Origin: Cytophagales bacterium UBA2561
GTDB taxonomy: Bacteria > Bacteroidota > Bacteroidia > Cytophagales > Thermoflexibacteraceae
Length of the DNA: 64,000 nt
Direction of reading: 5' to 3'
NCBI GenBank assembly: GCA_002340355.1
Contig: DDLX01000037.1
Span: forward strand, 124,001-188,000
A program made the position numbers and the translations under genes. Positions 7,045 to 16,088 of this stretch are shown here, piece by piece (within the stretch, counting starts at the first letter, position 1; each line of letters begins with the position of its first letter). The notes beneath the pieces were generated by a model. The model worked only from the letters and a program-made list of their open reading frames with translations. It was not told where the DNA came from and searched no databases.

Positions 7045-8145
7045 ATGGCATATTCAATAAATAAAGAAAACTTATCCAGTATTCAAAACTGGGTAAGTTT
7101 TTTAGCTTTTTTGCTATTTTTTGGAAGCTGTACAGAAAAAGCAGTTTTGCCTGAATCTCAAGTTTTTCAATTACCAATATCGAAAAATCTAGCAGATTCT
7201 GTTCCATATCCTACTCATAATCAAACAACAAAAGCAGGAGTTGAGTTGGGAAGGATGCTTTTTTATGACCCTATTTTGTCGGCAAATAATCAGATTTCAT
7301 GCGCTTCATGTCATCTCCAAAGTCGGGCTTTTTCGGATGGAATAGCACTTTCTATGATGGGCGTTTCGGGCAAAAAATTGGAACGACACACTCCTACTTT
7401 AATTAATTTGGCATGGAATGAGGGACTTTTTTGGGATGCAGGAGCTAAAAATCTGGAGTCTTTGGCATTTGGTCCCCTTACACACCCTGACGAAATGGCG
7501 CAAGATTTGGCTGAATTACCTGCCGAATTGGAAAATCGTTTTGATTATAAAGAACGTTTTCAGGAAGCTTTTGGAGTCGATACCATTCATTCAGCCTTGG
7601 TAGTGAGGGCATTGGCTCAATTTCAACGTTCTTTGATAAGTACAAATTCGAGGTATGATAAATTTATTCGAGATGAAACCAATGCAAGTTTTTCAGAGTT
7701 AGAAAAAACAGGTTTGCAGATTTTTCAACAAAAATGTGAACAGTGTCATTCGGGAGATTTTTTTACTGATTTTCAAGTACACAATAACGGATTGGATTCT
7801 ATTTTTCCGATGGATTTTGAAAACCCCTTACAAGGTCGGTACCGAATTACGTTAGATTCAGCAGACTTAGGAAAGTATAAAACACCAACTTTGCGAAATA
7901 TTGCCGTTACCGCTCCTTATATGCATGATGGACGCTTTCAAAATCTCAAGGAAGTCCTAAATCATTATTCATCTGGAATGAGAGACTTCGAAACCGTAGA
8001 TTCTGTTTTTCGGCAAACAGATGGAAGCCCAAAAATTCCACTTTCAGAAAGTGAAAAAACGGCTCTTTTGGCTTTTTTAGAAACCTTAACCGATGAAGAT
8101 TTTCTAAAAAATCCTAATTTCGCAAAACCCGATATTTTAAAATAA
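7045..8145 (+). CDS. Second MauG-like dihaem lipoprotein
   Basis: A 366-residue paralogue of the protein at 5123. It has a membrane-export segment with lipobox FGSC near residue 29, haem c motifs CASCH (~90) and CEQCH (~230), and the same APYMHDGRFQNLKEVLNHY block followed by a LTDEDF ending. It starts 5 bases after the MbnP stop codon, so it is translationally close-coupled to MbnP. Possible roles are a second modification step on MbnP, an electron-transfer partner, or a peroxidase. Which of the two MauG-like proteins acts on MbnP cannot be told from sequence. Confidence 0.85.
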   Translation: MAYSINKENLSSIQNWVSFLAFLLFFGSCTEKAVLPESQVFQLPISKNLADSVPYPTHNQTTKAGVELGRMLFYDPILSANNQISCASCHLQSRAFSDGIALSMMGVSGKKLERHTPTLINLAWNEGLFWDAGAKNLESLAFGPLTHPDEMAQDLAELPAELENRFDYKERFQEAFGVDTIHSALVVRALAQFQRSLISTNSRYDKFIRDETNASFSELEKTGLQIFQQKCEQCHSGDFFTDFQVHNNGLDSIFPMDFENPLQGRYRITLDSADLGKYKTPTLRNIAVTAPYMHDGRFQNLKEVLNHYSSGMRDFETVDSVFRQTDGSPKIPLSESEKTALLAFLETLTDEDFLKNPNFAKPDILK

Positions 8146-8180
8146 AAACTTGATTATCAATTTATTGTAAAGAGATAGAA

Positions 8181-9080
8181 ATGAAAAAAATTTACCTTAT
8201 TGCTTTTTATTTATTGCTTATCTTTAACTGTCACAAAGGCTATGCTTGCGAAATTTGTAGCTCAGGATTTGGCAGTTATATTGGAATTTTACCACAATAC
8301 GGACAACATTTTTTGGGTGTTCGTTGGCAAACTCAAACCTTTCGCTCTATTCCTAATCCTTTATATCCTTCTGAGGAAGTTTTTAATCAATATGAGATTT
8401 GGGGGCGATTTAATATTATTAAAAAAATACAATTTTTAGTCTTTGTTCCTTACTTTACGAATTACCGTACTCAATACGGAAGACGGACTGAAATGCAGGG
8501 TTTAGGCGATATTTCTTTACAAGCAAATTATATTTTATTTAATTCAGGTGATAGTATTTTTACGCCACTAAAACAAACTTTAACAAGCGGAATTGGAGTG
8601 AAATTACCTTCTGGAAAATACCAAAATCCTGAAGGTGGACAACTTGTTAATCCAAATTTTCAGTTGGGAACAGGTAGTACAGATTATTTTATTAATTTGA
8701 TTTATACTATTCGGTATGGAAAATTTGGTTTAAACTTGGACTTACGCCAAAAATTTAATGGTGAAAATCCCACTAATCAACATCAGTTTGGAAATCAAAC
8801 CATGATTTCAGGGCAATTTTTTTGGTGGCAAAATTTTGGCAAATTTAGTCTTTTACCCACTTTGGGGGTTTATTATGAAAATTCTCAACCGAATACTTTT
8901 GAAACTGATATTCAAGAACATACGGGAGGAAATGTTTCTTTTTGGAATGTAGGGACAGAATTATATTTAAAATATTTGTCAGTTGGATTTTCGTATCAAA
9001 AACCTTTTTCACAAAACTTAGCAGAAGGTGAAATTATTGCTGAGAATCGGTTTTCATTACATACCACATTTATTTTTTAA
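8181..9080 (+). CDS. Outer-membrane beta-barrel protein with N-terminal CEIC
   Basis: A 299-residue protein with a signal peptide to about residue 22 (ending GYA), then mature CEICSSGFGSYIGILPQYG, followed by amphipathic beta-strands and a C-terminal LHTTFIF with a terminal aromatic, as expected for an outer-membrane barrel. Relatives in Bacteroidota have CDVCGC-type N-termini and occur beside copper and MbnP genes. The barrel resembles MetA-pathway/transporter-like proteins (PF13557 type). As the last gene of the apparent operon, 35 bases after the second MauG-like gene, it is a candidate for copper or chalkophore passage across the outer membrane (inference). Confidence 0.75.
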   Translation: MKKIYLIAFYLLLIFNCHKGYACEICSSGFGSYIGILPQYGQHFLGVRWQTQTFRSIPNPLYPSEEVFNQYEIWGRFNIIKKIQFLVFVPYFTNYRTQYGRRTEMQGLGDISLQANYILFNSGDSIFTPLKQTLTSGIGVKLPSGKYQNPEGGQLVNPNFQLGTGSTDYFINLIYTIRYGKFGLNLDLRQKFNGENPTNQHQFGNQTMISGQFFWWQNFGKFSLLPTLGVYYENSQPNTFETDIQEHTGGNVSFWNVGTELYLKYLSVGFSYQKPFSQNLAEGEIIAENRFSLHTTFIF

Positions 9081-9936
9081 AAAGGTAAATTATATTCAAA
9101 ATATTATCAATTCAGAACTATAATTTATATAAAATAATTTTTTGATTTATCATTTTTTTGGATGAAATTTCGCCTAATAAGTTTTAAAACTGCTTTGATA
9201 TAAACCTTTTTCTTACCAAATTAGTCTGAAAAATCAACTGCCTTTCGTTCCATATCAATGGCATAAAAAGCCAACCCTATCCCATCCTAAATTTTAGCTC
9301 GTCATTTGATGTAAGGATTTTCGAATATGTAAATGAATCAAAACTAAATCGAATGAAGTAACCTTTATTTCTATCATTATTTAATAAAATAAATTATTAG
9401 ACAAAGAGATATGATAGGAAATGAATAATACCATTGATCAACTTTAAAAAACATTAAAGATAATTCATACTAGTATGTAATATTTCAATTGCAAAAGCAA
9501 CGAAGTAATCGTATTCCAAGTCATAGATATAACACCTCCAATAGTATAAACAGTAGCACATATCCAGAAAACTTCTAATAGATTATCTAATAAATAGAAA
9601 AAAGACTATCATAAAATTCACTAGACGGATACCGTTTTCAATTACAACAACATACAACTAACAAAATAAAGCCGTTCACTTTCTACGCTAAAGATAAATA
9701 CAATTTTAGTGAAAGATATGCCATTTTTTATTCTCTTTTAATGAAGTCATCTTTCGTTAAAATGGCGAAGTAACTTTTTTAACGTTCTTGCTCCGTTTTC
9801 GTTAAAGTTTATGAAAAAGCAAAGAATAAACTTGACTTTTAAAATTCTTGGAAACCAAACTTTAGGCTTTGATTGTTTTCCAAGTAAACCTCAGTTAAGT
9901 GAAACTATTTTCCATTGATTGAAATAAAATTACTTC
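9081..9936. other. Gene-free stretch of 856 bases
   Basis: No frame here has a convincing start, length or composition. The DNA is AT-rich. A short inverted match (GCCATTTTT near 9720 and AAAATGGC near 9760) is the only structure seen. On the minus strand, broken stop-interrupted stretches between about 9500 and 9800 hint at a decayed gene but I could not identify it. Confidence 0.5.
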
Positions 9937-11451
9937 ATGAAACCACTTCATAATCAAATAATTAAGCTGTTTCTAATCAGTTTAGTTGGGTTTTGGTCGG
10001 AAGGGACTGCACAAAGTTTTGAGAAACTACCTTATCCCATCAATACCGAAAATTATTCTGAATATGCTCCTGTTATTAGTCCCGACAATCGACTTTTAGT
10101 TTATGAGTCTCGACGTGGAAAAACATGGAAATTATATCAAACTGAACGCCCTTCAAAAGATAGTGCGTGGTCAAAACCTCGCTATTTGACCGAAATTAAT
10201 GATGGCTATGGCAAAGACAAATTTATCGGGGGTCCTTTTATTACGTATGATAACAATTATTTATATTTTACTTCAAATCGCCATGGAAGTAGGGGCGGCA
10301 TTGACATTTGGTACTGCGAAAGATTAAGTGATAATAAATGGGGAAGTCCCAAGAACTTAGGTGCGCCTGTCAATACTTCGGCTTATGAAGGATTTCCCTC
10401 ACTTACACCTGATGGCAAAACCCTGTATTTCATGCGTTATATTCACGGGAAAGTGTACCGAGGAAGTGATTGTTTCAAAATTATGGTTTCGAAAAAAGAT
10501 AAAAATGGACGTTGGGGAATTCCTAAAGAATTGCCGTATCCAATAAATTACGGCTGTGATATGGAGCCCCGAATTATGGCAGACGGACGAACTTTGATTT
10601 TTTCTTCGAATCGAGACGGTTCAAAAGGACGGATGGATTTATTTCAGAGTTTTTTGCAAGATGATGGCTCGTGGTCTGAACCCGTGAATATGAGTTTTTT
10701 GAATTCGAAAGCCGATGATCAAGCTATTTCTGTGCCTGCTTCGGGAGACCAATTATACTTTACGATTGGGTTTAATGATCGTCATTATGATATTTATCGG
10801 ATGGAAATGCCTGCCAAATTTCGACCCAAAAAAACTATCGTAGTTCGAGGGAAAATTACAGACAAAAAGACAGGCAAACCACTTTCTGCTGAGCTCCTTG
10901 TCACAGATTTACAAACCAATACCGAATTCGCAAATATCAAAAGCAATCGACAAGATGGCACTTATACGGTCATCCTACGAGAAGGCACAAAATATGACTT
11001 TGCTTGTGTCCGAAAGGGGTATTCTTTTCATTCTGAATTTTTTCAGTTAGATTCCTTAGAAGAATCTGAAGAATTTGAGAAAAATATTGAATTACAACCT
11101 CTCGAAAAAGGGGTTTCCTTTGATTTAACTAATATTAAATTTGATTTTAATTCGTCTGATTTAAAGTTAGATACTCGTCCAGAACTCAAACGAGTTCTCC
11201 AAGTTATGGAATTAAATCAAATGTTACGAGTTGAAATTGGCGCACATACGGACAATCTTGGAACCAATGAATATAACCTAAAATTATCTCAAGAACGAGC
11301 TGAAGCTGTTGTTGACTATTTGAATGAAAAAGGCATTGAACGGAGTCGAATGGAAGCCGTTGGATATGGTAAAACCCGCCCTAAAGTCCAAAATAATTCG
11401 AAGGAAAATCGAGCGCAAAATCGAAGGGTTGAATTTACAGTAATTGAGTAA
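9937..11451 (+). CDS. OmpA-family protein with PD40 propeller repeats
   Basis: A 504-residue envelope protein. A signal peptide (1-26, ending GTAQ) is followed by a WD40-like PD40 propeller (~35-290) with repeated YAPVISPDNRLLVY, DNNYLYFTSNR and DGRTLIFSSNRDG blocks. A carboxypeptidase-regulatory-like beta-sandwich (~305-385, VRGKITDKKTGKPLSAELL) comes next, and then a C-terminal OmpA peptidoglycan-binding domain (~395-502) with NIKFDFNSSDL, IGAHTDN and RAEAVVDYL...RRVEF. This architecture is common in Bacteroidota, including gliding and type IX-associated outer-membrane complexes, although it lacks the TPR region of PorE. It probably anchors an outer-membrane complex to peptidoglycan. Confidence 0.9.
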   Translation: MKPLHNQIIKLFLISLVGFWSEGTAQSFEKLPYPINTENYSEYAPVISPDNRLLVYESRRGKTWKLYQTERPSKDSAWSKPRYLTEINDGYGKDKFIGGPFITYDNNYLYFTSNRHGSRGGIDIWYCERLSDNKWGSPKNLGAPVNTSAYEGFPSLTPDGKTLYFMRYIHGKVYRGSDCFKIMVSKKDKNGRWGIPKELPYPINYGCDMEPRIMADGRTLIFSSNRDGSKGRMDLFQSFLQDDGSWSEPVNMSFLNSKADDQAISVPASGDQLYFTIGFNDRHYDIYRMEMPAKFRPKKTIVVRGKITDKKTGKPLSAELLVTDLQTNTEFANIKSNRQDGTYTVILREGTKYDFACVRKGYSFHSEFFQLDSLEESEEFEKNIELQPLEKGVSFDLTNIKFDFNSSDLKLDTRPELKRVLQVMELNQMLRVEIGAHTDNLGTNEYNLKLSQERAEAVVDYLNEKGIERSRMEAVGYGKTRPKVQNNSKENRAQNRRVEFTVIE

Positions 11452-11558
11452 TTATTTGAAAATACCAAGAAAATCAGCTTGATTTTGTCAGTAAATCATT
11501 TTTTGCATAAGAATTGTACTTATCATAGTATCATTTAGTACTTTAAATTAATAAAACA

Positions 11559-12218
11559 ATGACGATACCGTTTGCTTTAAATCCAAACTTACAAGAGCTT
11601 AAAGGGAAAAACATAAAAAAAACGTCTCCTGAAAACCAAGCTAAAGCAGATCAATTTCTTTCTGAATTAAAGGAAAAGATGTTTGCCAAAAATGGGATTC
11701 AAGTTGGAAATAAAATGCCCAACTTTATCCTTCCAAATGCTGTAAACAAACCTATTTCTTCAGCTCAATTTTTGCGAAAAGGTGGTTTAGTAATCAATTT
11801 TTATCGAGGAGAATGGTGTCCTTACTGCAATTTAGAATTGAGTGCTTTACGCCGAATTTTACCTCAAATTCGAGCTTATGGAGCTGATTTAGTGGCAATT
11901 TCTCCTGAAACACCTGATAATTCTCTTACTTTGATTCAAAAATTACACCTTGAATTTGAAGTTTTGAGTGATACAGACAATCAATTGGCAAAACAAATTG
12001 GGATTGCCTTTGAAGTTCCGAATTATTTAGTGAAAGTATATCAAGGTTTTGGATTACATGTTAATGAACGGAATAATTCTGATAAATTTGAATTGCCTTT
12101 GCCAGCAACTTATGTTCTGGATAAAACAGGCAAAGTGCAGTATGCTTTTGCAGATGAAGATTTTACGATTCGAGCCGAACCAAGTGAAATTTTAAAGGCG
12201 GTTAAACGTCTATCTTAA
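11559..12218 (+). CDS. Peroxiredoxin-like (AhpC/TSA) protein
   Basis: A 219-residue thioredoxin-fold protein of the AhpC/TSA-redoxin type. After a helical N-terminus (~1-45) comes the redoxin core, with the catalytic segment INFYRGEWCPYCNLEL near residues 84-99. The first Cys is in the peroxidatic position, and the CPYC pair could work as a dithiol. YGADLVAISPE and LSDTDNQLAKQIGI are further family blocks, and ATYVLDKTGK is the late strand. It would reduce peroxides or disulfides in the cytoplasm, as no signal peptide is seen. It stands alone between the OmpA-like and Uma2 genes. Confidence 0.85.
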   Translation: MTIPFALNPNLQELKGKNIKKTSPENQAKADQFLSELKEKMFAKNGIQVGNKMPNFILPNAVNKPISSAQFLRKGGLVINFYRGEWCPYCNLELSALRRILPQIRAYGADLVAISPETPDNSLTLIQKLHLEFEVLSDTDNQLAKQIGIAFEVPNYLVKVYQGFGLHVNERNNSDKFELPLPATYVLDKTGKVQYAFADEDFTIRAEPSEILKAVKRLS

Positions 12219-12264
12219 ATCTATTGTGTGATAAAATATAGTTAGTTTTGTGTTTTTATAAAAA

Positions 12265-12272
12265 TATATTTG
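12265..12272 (+). promoter_or_regulatory. Candidate -7 box (TATATTTG) for the Uma2 gene
   Basis: TATATTTG fits TAnnTTTG and lies 27 bases before the start codon. A TTTG at 12247-12250 is present but closer than the usual -33 spacing. Confidence 0.35.
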
Positions 12273-12298
12273 TGTAAATTTCATCTTAAAATTATATC

Positions 12299-12943
12299 AT
12301 GGAAACATTAGACCTTTTAGCTCACATTACTTCCCTTACTGAAGCTAAATTTGAGTATATTCATGATCAAATTATTCCAAAAGAAGATTCGAAACCACTT
12401 CCTCAAGATGTAATCGACTATATTTTACGTCCTGATTTCGATTTACTTACATTTCAACAAAAATCATTATTCCAAATGGCAACTTCCCTTAATCATACCG
12501 AAATATTAACTGAACTTTATAACATTATTTGGCAACAAATTAATCATTCGGAATATCGAACGTATGTAGAAGGGTTGAAAATACAAACCAAAAGTCTGGG
12601 TTTCTTTCGGATTCCAGATTTAACAATTACACTTTTAAATGACCGAGAATTTACGCCAAGTGGAGCTTTGAAAAATCCAATTTCGATTATAGAAGTGCTA
12701 TCACCAGCGACCGAAAAAAAAGACCGAAACGAGAAAAAAGAGGAATATCAACGTATTACCAACCTTCAAGAATACATTTTAATTGCCCAAGATAGTTATA
12801 AGGTAGAACAATACTTACGAACAGGAAAAACAAGTTGGATTGTAAAAGTATATGATTCAGCCGATCAGACCTGTGTTTTGACGGTTGGTGTAAAAATTCA
12901 GTTGAGTAAACTATATCAGAGTGTAAAATTTGATAAAATATAG
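12299..12943 (+). CDS. Uma2-family (DUF820) putative endonuclease
   Basis: A 214-residue protein of the Uma2 family, which has a PD-(D/E)xK nuclease fold. The conserved core is visible: IPDLTITLLND (the PD motif, ~residues 102-112), then PISIIEVLSPATEKKDRNEK (~122-141), with Glu in place of the catalytic ExK position and Lys downstream, then YQRITNLQEYILIAQD. Uma2 proteins are abundant in cyanobacteria and some Bacteroidota, and their biological substrate is unknown. No antitoxin or transposase is adjacent, and the convergent neighbour is a mannose-1-phosphate guanylyltransferase. Confidence 0.8.
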   Translation: METLDLLAHITSLTEAKFEYIHDQIIPKEDSKPLPQDVIDYILRPDFDLLTFQQKSLFQMATSLNHTEILTELYNIIWQQINHSEYRTYVEGLKIQTKSLGFFRIPDLTITLLNDREFTPSGALKNPISIIEVLSPATEKKDRNEKKEEYQRITNLQEYILIAQDSYKVEQYLRTGKTSWIVKVYDSADQTCVLTVGVKIQLSKLYQSVKFDKI

Positions 12944-12960
12944 GAAATCAACAAATTAAG

Positions 12961-12990
12961 CCTATAAGATTCTTGAAAACCTTATAGACT
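12961..12990. terminator. Bidirectional hairpin between convergent genes
   Basis: CTATAAG (12962-12968) pairs with CTTATAG (12981-12987), followed by ACTTAAAAAAG. It belongs to the same hairpin family found after HTH paralogues 1 and 5 and lies between the convergent Uma2 and guanylyltransferase genes. Confidence 0.5.
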
Positions 12991-13005
12991 TAAAAAAGTG
13001 CTTTT

Positions 13006-14082
13006 TTATAAAAACTGCTCTAAGCCTTCCAAGCGAACATCTTCCAAAAATGCTTTCACTCGTTGTTCTTGATCTTTACGACAAATCAACAAAACCCGCT
13101 CATGTTCAGCCACAATATAATTTTCGAGACCTTGTACTAAAACCAACTTATCCTCAGAAGTTTTGATAATTGAATCTTTGGTTTCATAGGTCATAATATA
13201 CTTACCATCCAGACTATTTCCGTCTTCATTATGCTCGGAATATTCATATAGAGATTTCCAATTTCCTAAATCTGACCAACCCAAATCACATGGCAAAACA
13301 TACACATTATCTGCCTTTTCCATTACTGCATAATCAATCGAAACCGTATGACATTGCGAATAAGCCGTAGTCAAAGCATTCATTTCGTTGGGTGTAAAGA
13401 AATAAGGGACGGCTTCTTGCAATAATCCCGCCATCGTAGGAACGTGCTTTCGGAGCGCCTTCAAGAAGTTTTTGGTTGTCCAAACGAAAAGTCCTGCATT
13501 CCAGATATAATCACCACTATCCAAAAATGCTTTTGCCAATTCCAAATTGGGTTTTTCAGTAAAAGTCTTGACTTTTTGCACTTTAAAACTATCAGGGCGT
13601 GTTAATTGAATATAACCATAACCTGTATCAGGACGGTGTGGTTTAATTCCTAATGTAATCAGTTTGTCTGCCGTCTGGGCAGTTTCTAAAGCCATCACTA
13701 AAGCTTGTTCAAAGGCATCCTGCCGTACAATCAAGTGATCCGCAGGGGCAACCACTACATTTGCCTCTGGATTTTTGGCATGAATTCGATAACACGCATA
13801 GGCAATACATGGAGCTGTATTTCGCTTAAAAGGTTCGGTAAGAATCTGGTCTTCACTAATTTCTGGAAGCTGTTCTTGAGTAATAGTTTTATATTTTTGA
13901 TGCGTAACGATATGAATATTACTAAGCGGACAAATATTTTGAAACCGTTCGACAGTCAATTGTAAGAGTGACTTCCCGATGCCTAAAATATCCTGAAATT
14001 GTTTAGGATAGGCTTCCCGACTAAAAGGCCAGAAACGAGTTCCTGAACCGCCTGCCATGATAATCACATGATTATTTTTCAT
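13006..14082 (-). CDS. manC: Mannose-1-phosphate guanylyltransferase
   Basis: A 358-residue nucleotidyltransferase that makes GDP-mannose from mannose-1-phosphate and GTP for polysaccharide and glycan synthesis. The N-terminal signature AGGSGTRFWPFSREAYPKQF (residues 10-29) gives the nucleotide-binding loop. APADH (near 117) and FTEKPN (~173-178) are typical sugar-nucleotide pyrophosphorylase motifs, followed by WNAGLFVW and DLGWSDLGNW. It has the short form without a fused phosphomannose isomerase domain. A separate manA lies at 42926. It ends against the convergent Uma2 gene. Confidence 0.92.
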   Translation of the reverse strand: MKNNHVIIMAGGSGTRFWPFSREAYPKQFQDILGIGKSLLQLTVERFQNICPLSNIHIVTHQKYKTITQEQLPEISEDQILTEPFKRNTAPCIAYACYRIHAKNPEANVVVAPADHLIVRQDAFEQALVMALETAQTADKLITLGIKPHRPDTGYGYIQLTRPDSFKVQKVKTFTEKPNLELAKAFLDSGDYIWNAGLFVWTTKNFLKALRKHVPTMAGLLQEAVPYFFTPNEMNALTTAYSQCHTVSIDYAVMEKADNVYVLPCDLGWSDLGNWKSLYEYSEHNEDGNSLDGKYIMTYETKDSIIKTSEDKLVLVQGLENYIVAEHERVLLICRKDQEQRVKAFLEDVRLEGLEQFL

Positions 14083-14143
14083 AAATAAAATGGGTAATTT
14101 GGTAAAACGTTAAAACAGTAATAAGTAACCCTCTGTTAAATTT

Positions 14144-14350
14144 TCACTTCTCTATTCTTAATACTTTCATTAAATAACTAATCTTGGTTTTTGGGAAGTT
14201 CGACATTAAAAAATAAATGGCATTCAGCTCTTTATCCAAAAGATCATAAAATTGTGGTGTTCGCATCGAAGCTAATTTTTTAGCATGTTTAATCTTTCGG
14301 AATTTTCGTTCATCAGAACCCTTCGAAAGTAGGTATTTTTCCTTCGAAAT
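14144..14350 (-). CDS. Possible small protein without an obvious start codon
   Basis: The minus strand is open from just after a TGA at 14351-14353 to a TAA/TGA-type stop at 14144-14146. It encodes about 68 residues with protein-like composition, including KFRKIKHAKKLASMRTPQFY and ELNAIYFLMSNFPKTKISYL. No ATG, GTG or TTG lies near the upstream end, and the first ATG (in SMRTPQ) would leave about 40 residues. A TACATTTG -7-like box lies immediately upstream of the open frame. It could be a small protein with a rare start or the tail of a truncated gene. Confidence 0.35.
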   Translation of the reverse strand: MSKEKYLLSKGSDERKFRKIKHAKKLASMRTPQFYDLLDKELNAIYFLMSNFPKTKISYLMKVLRIEK

Positions 14351-14575
14351 TCAAATGTAGTAACTTTTGGAAACTTTTTTGTAGGCAAGGGTTTAACAAG
14401 ATTTAACGCCTTGTTTATGACTATTTTAAAACCCATACGGTCACCTTCTTGAGAGAAACTACCAATTTTGTAGCAACTTTGCGATAACTTATGTTGCCTT
14501 CAATTTGGCAGTTAGTCAGACTCTAAAAGAAACCCAAATTTAAACATTCCAATCGCTTATTATTAAGAACGTATT

Positions 14576-16054
14576 TTGGAAAAATTAGTAGAAACATTGC
14601 ATCATTATTTCCTTTATTTAGGATTAAATATCTTCCTTTTTTGTGGTACGATTTCCTTATTTGCTTATCCTTCACAAGGTCTTATCCGAGATTTGCAACA
14701 TTACTCTGATTCACTCAAAAGCCCTGATAGTATTTGTATTTCTGAAGTACGAATTGAATGTCGAAAAAAGACCAAATTACGTATTATTCAACGGGAACTA
14801 TCGATTCGAAAAGGACAAAAAATTGCTAAAACGAATTTAGCCCAATACCTTGAAAAAGAATCTCATAAGTTGTTTAATACTGACTTATTTGTAGTGACTG
14901 ACGTGATACCTGTGCCTTCAGGCAGGGACAGTATAGAAGTAGTCGTAAGTTTGGTTGAGAAATGGTATTTTTATCCTATTCCGATTCTTGAATTGGGCGC
15001 ACGAAATTTCAACGAATGGGCTTCCAGTTATCATTTTGATCCTTCTTGGATTGATTGGGGGATTCGATTTCGACAGCAAAATTTTCGAGGACGGAATGAA
15101 GATGTACGCCTTCATTTTCAAAATGGATTTACACAAAAATTAATGTTACTTTATAATATTCCATACATTAATCGAAAACAAACTACAGGAATTCGGTTCA
15201 AGATTATGTATGCAGGAAACCGAAATCTACCTTATAAAACGGATAGTCAAGGAGAACGCCTCGTACTTCAGAGTACTTCTAAACAACTTCGGCGGTGGGA
15301 ATTTGCTACCCGACTTAGCAAACGAAGCCATTTTTATAATACTCATTTTTTTACGTTGGGTTTTCGTTCCAATCACATCACAGACACTATTCAAGAATTG
15401 AATCCCGATTACTTTTTGGAGGGAAAAACACAGCAACGTTATTTTTTTCTGAAATATGATTTTAATCGAAACTTGACAGATGCTTCGGGTTATCCCCTGA
15501 AAGGGATGCTTTTGCGCCTAAGTTTTGAACAAAAAGGCTTAGGATTTTTTAATGATTTAAATAAGTTTGAAGTTCGAGCTTTGTATGCCAAATTTGTTCC
15601 TCTTCGTAAAAAATGGTTTTGGGCAAGCAGTTTTCGAGGTTTATTTTCCTTTCCTGACCGTCAGCCGTATAATGACCAAGCCAGTTTTGGTTATTTTCAG
15701 AATACTTTACGAGGTTATGAACCCTATACCATTGATGTCACACGTTATGCTCTGAGCCGAAATACGTTGCGTTATCAGCTTTGTTCGACACGCAAACAAC
15801 TCGGTAAATTTATGCCTTTGGAGCAGTTTCGGACGATGCCAGTGGCTTTATATTTCAAGATATTCGGAGATTTTGGACATACTGAAAGTGGTTCGATGCA
15901 CCCCAATCCTTCGCCTTATGCCGATCGTCTTTTGTGGGGAACAGGACTTGGCTTGGATTTAGTCACGTTTTATAATGCGGTATTTCGTTTGGAATTTTCC
16001 GTAAATCGAGAAGGTGAAAATCGATTAGCCTTTGGGGTTAAAAGTGATTTTTAG
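14576..16054 (+). CDS. BamA/TamA-like outer-membrane protein with POTRA domain
   Basis: A 492-residue protein with an uncleaved-looking N-terminus and membrane segment (~14-30), one POTRA-like domain (~50-135: ISEVRIECRKKTKLRIIQRE, LFNTDLFVVTDVIP, VVSLVEKWYFYPIPI) and a 16-strand-type barrel region (~140-490). The region YPLKGMLLRLSFEQ and the sequence near LRGYEPYT correspond to the BamA superfamily barrel and its L6-type loop. The predicted start is a TTG at 14576, and no ATG precedes the signal-like segment. It is shorter than BamA (one POTRA instead of five), so a TamA-like or lineage-specific assembly role is more likely. Confidence 0.8.
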   Translation: MEKLVETLHHYFLYLGLNIFLFCGTISLFAYPSQGLIRDLQHYSDSLKSPDSICISEVRIECRKKTKLRIIQRELSIRKGQKIAKTNLAQYLEKESHKLFNTDLFVVTDVIPVPSGRDSIEVVVSLVEKWYFYPIPILELGARNFNEWASSYHFDPSWIDWGIRFRQQNFRGRNEDVRLHFQNGFTQKLMLLYNIPYINRKQTTGIRFKIMYAGNRNLPYKTDSQGERLVLQSTSKQLRRWEFATRLSKRSHFYNTHFFTLGFRSNHITDTIQELNPDYFLEGKTQQRYFFLKYDFNRNLTDASGYPLKGMLLRLSFEQKGLGFFNDLNKFEVRALYAKFVPLRKKWFWASSFRGLFSFPDRQPYNDQASFGYFQNTLRGYEPYTIDVTRYALSRNTLRYQLCSTRKQLGKFMPLEQFRTMPVALYFKIFGDFGHTESGSMHPNPSPYADRLLWGTGLGLDLVTFYNAVFRLEFSVNREGENRLAFGVKSDF

Positions 16055-16088
16055 TAGATTTTTAATAACATTTAAACTCGTAAATCAA

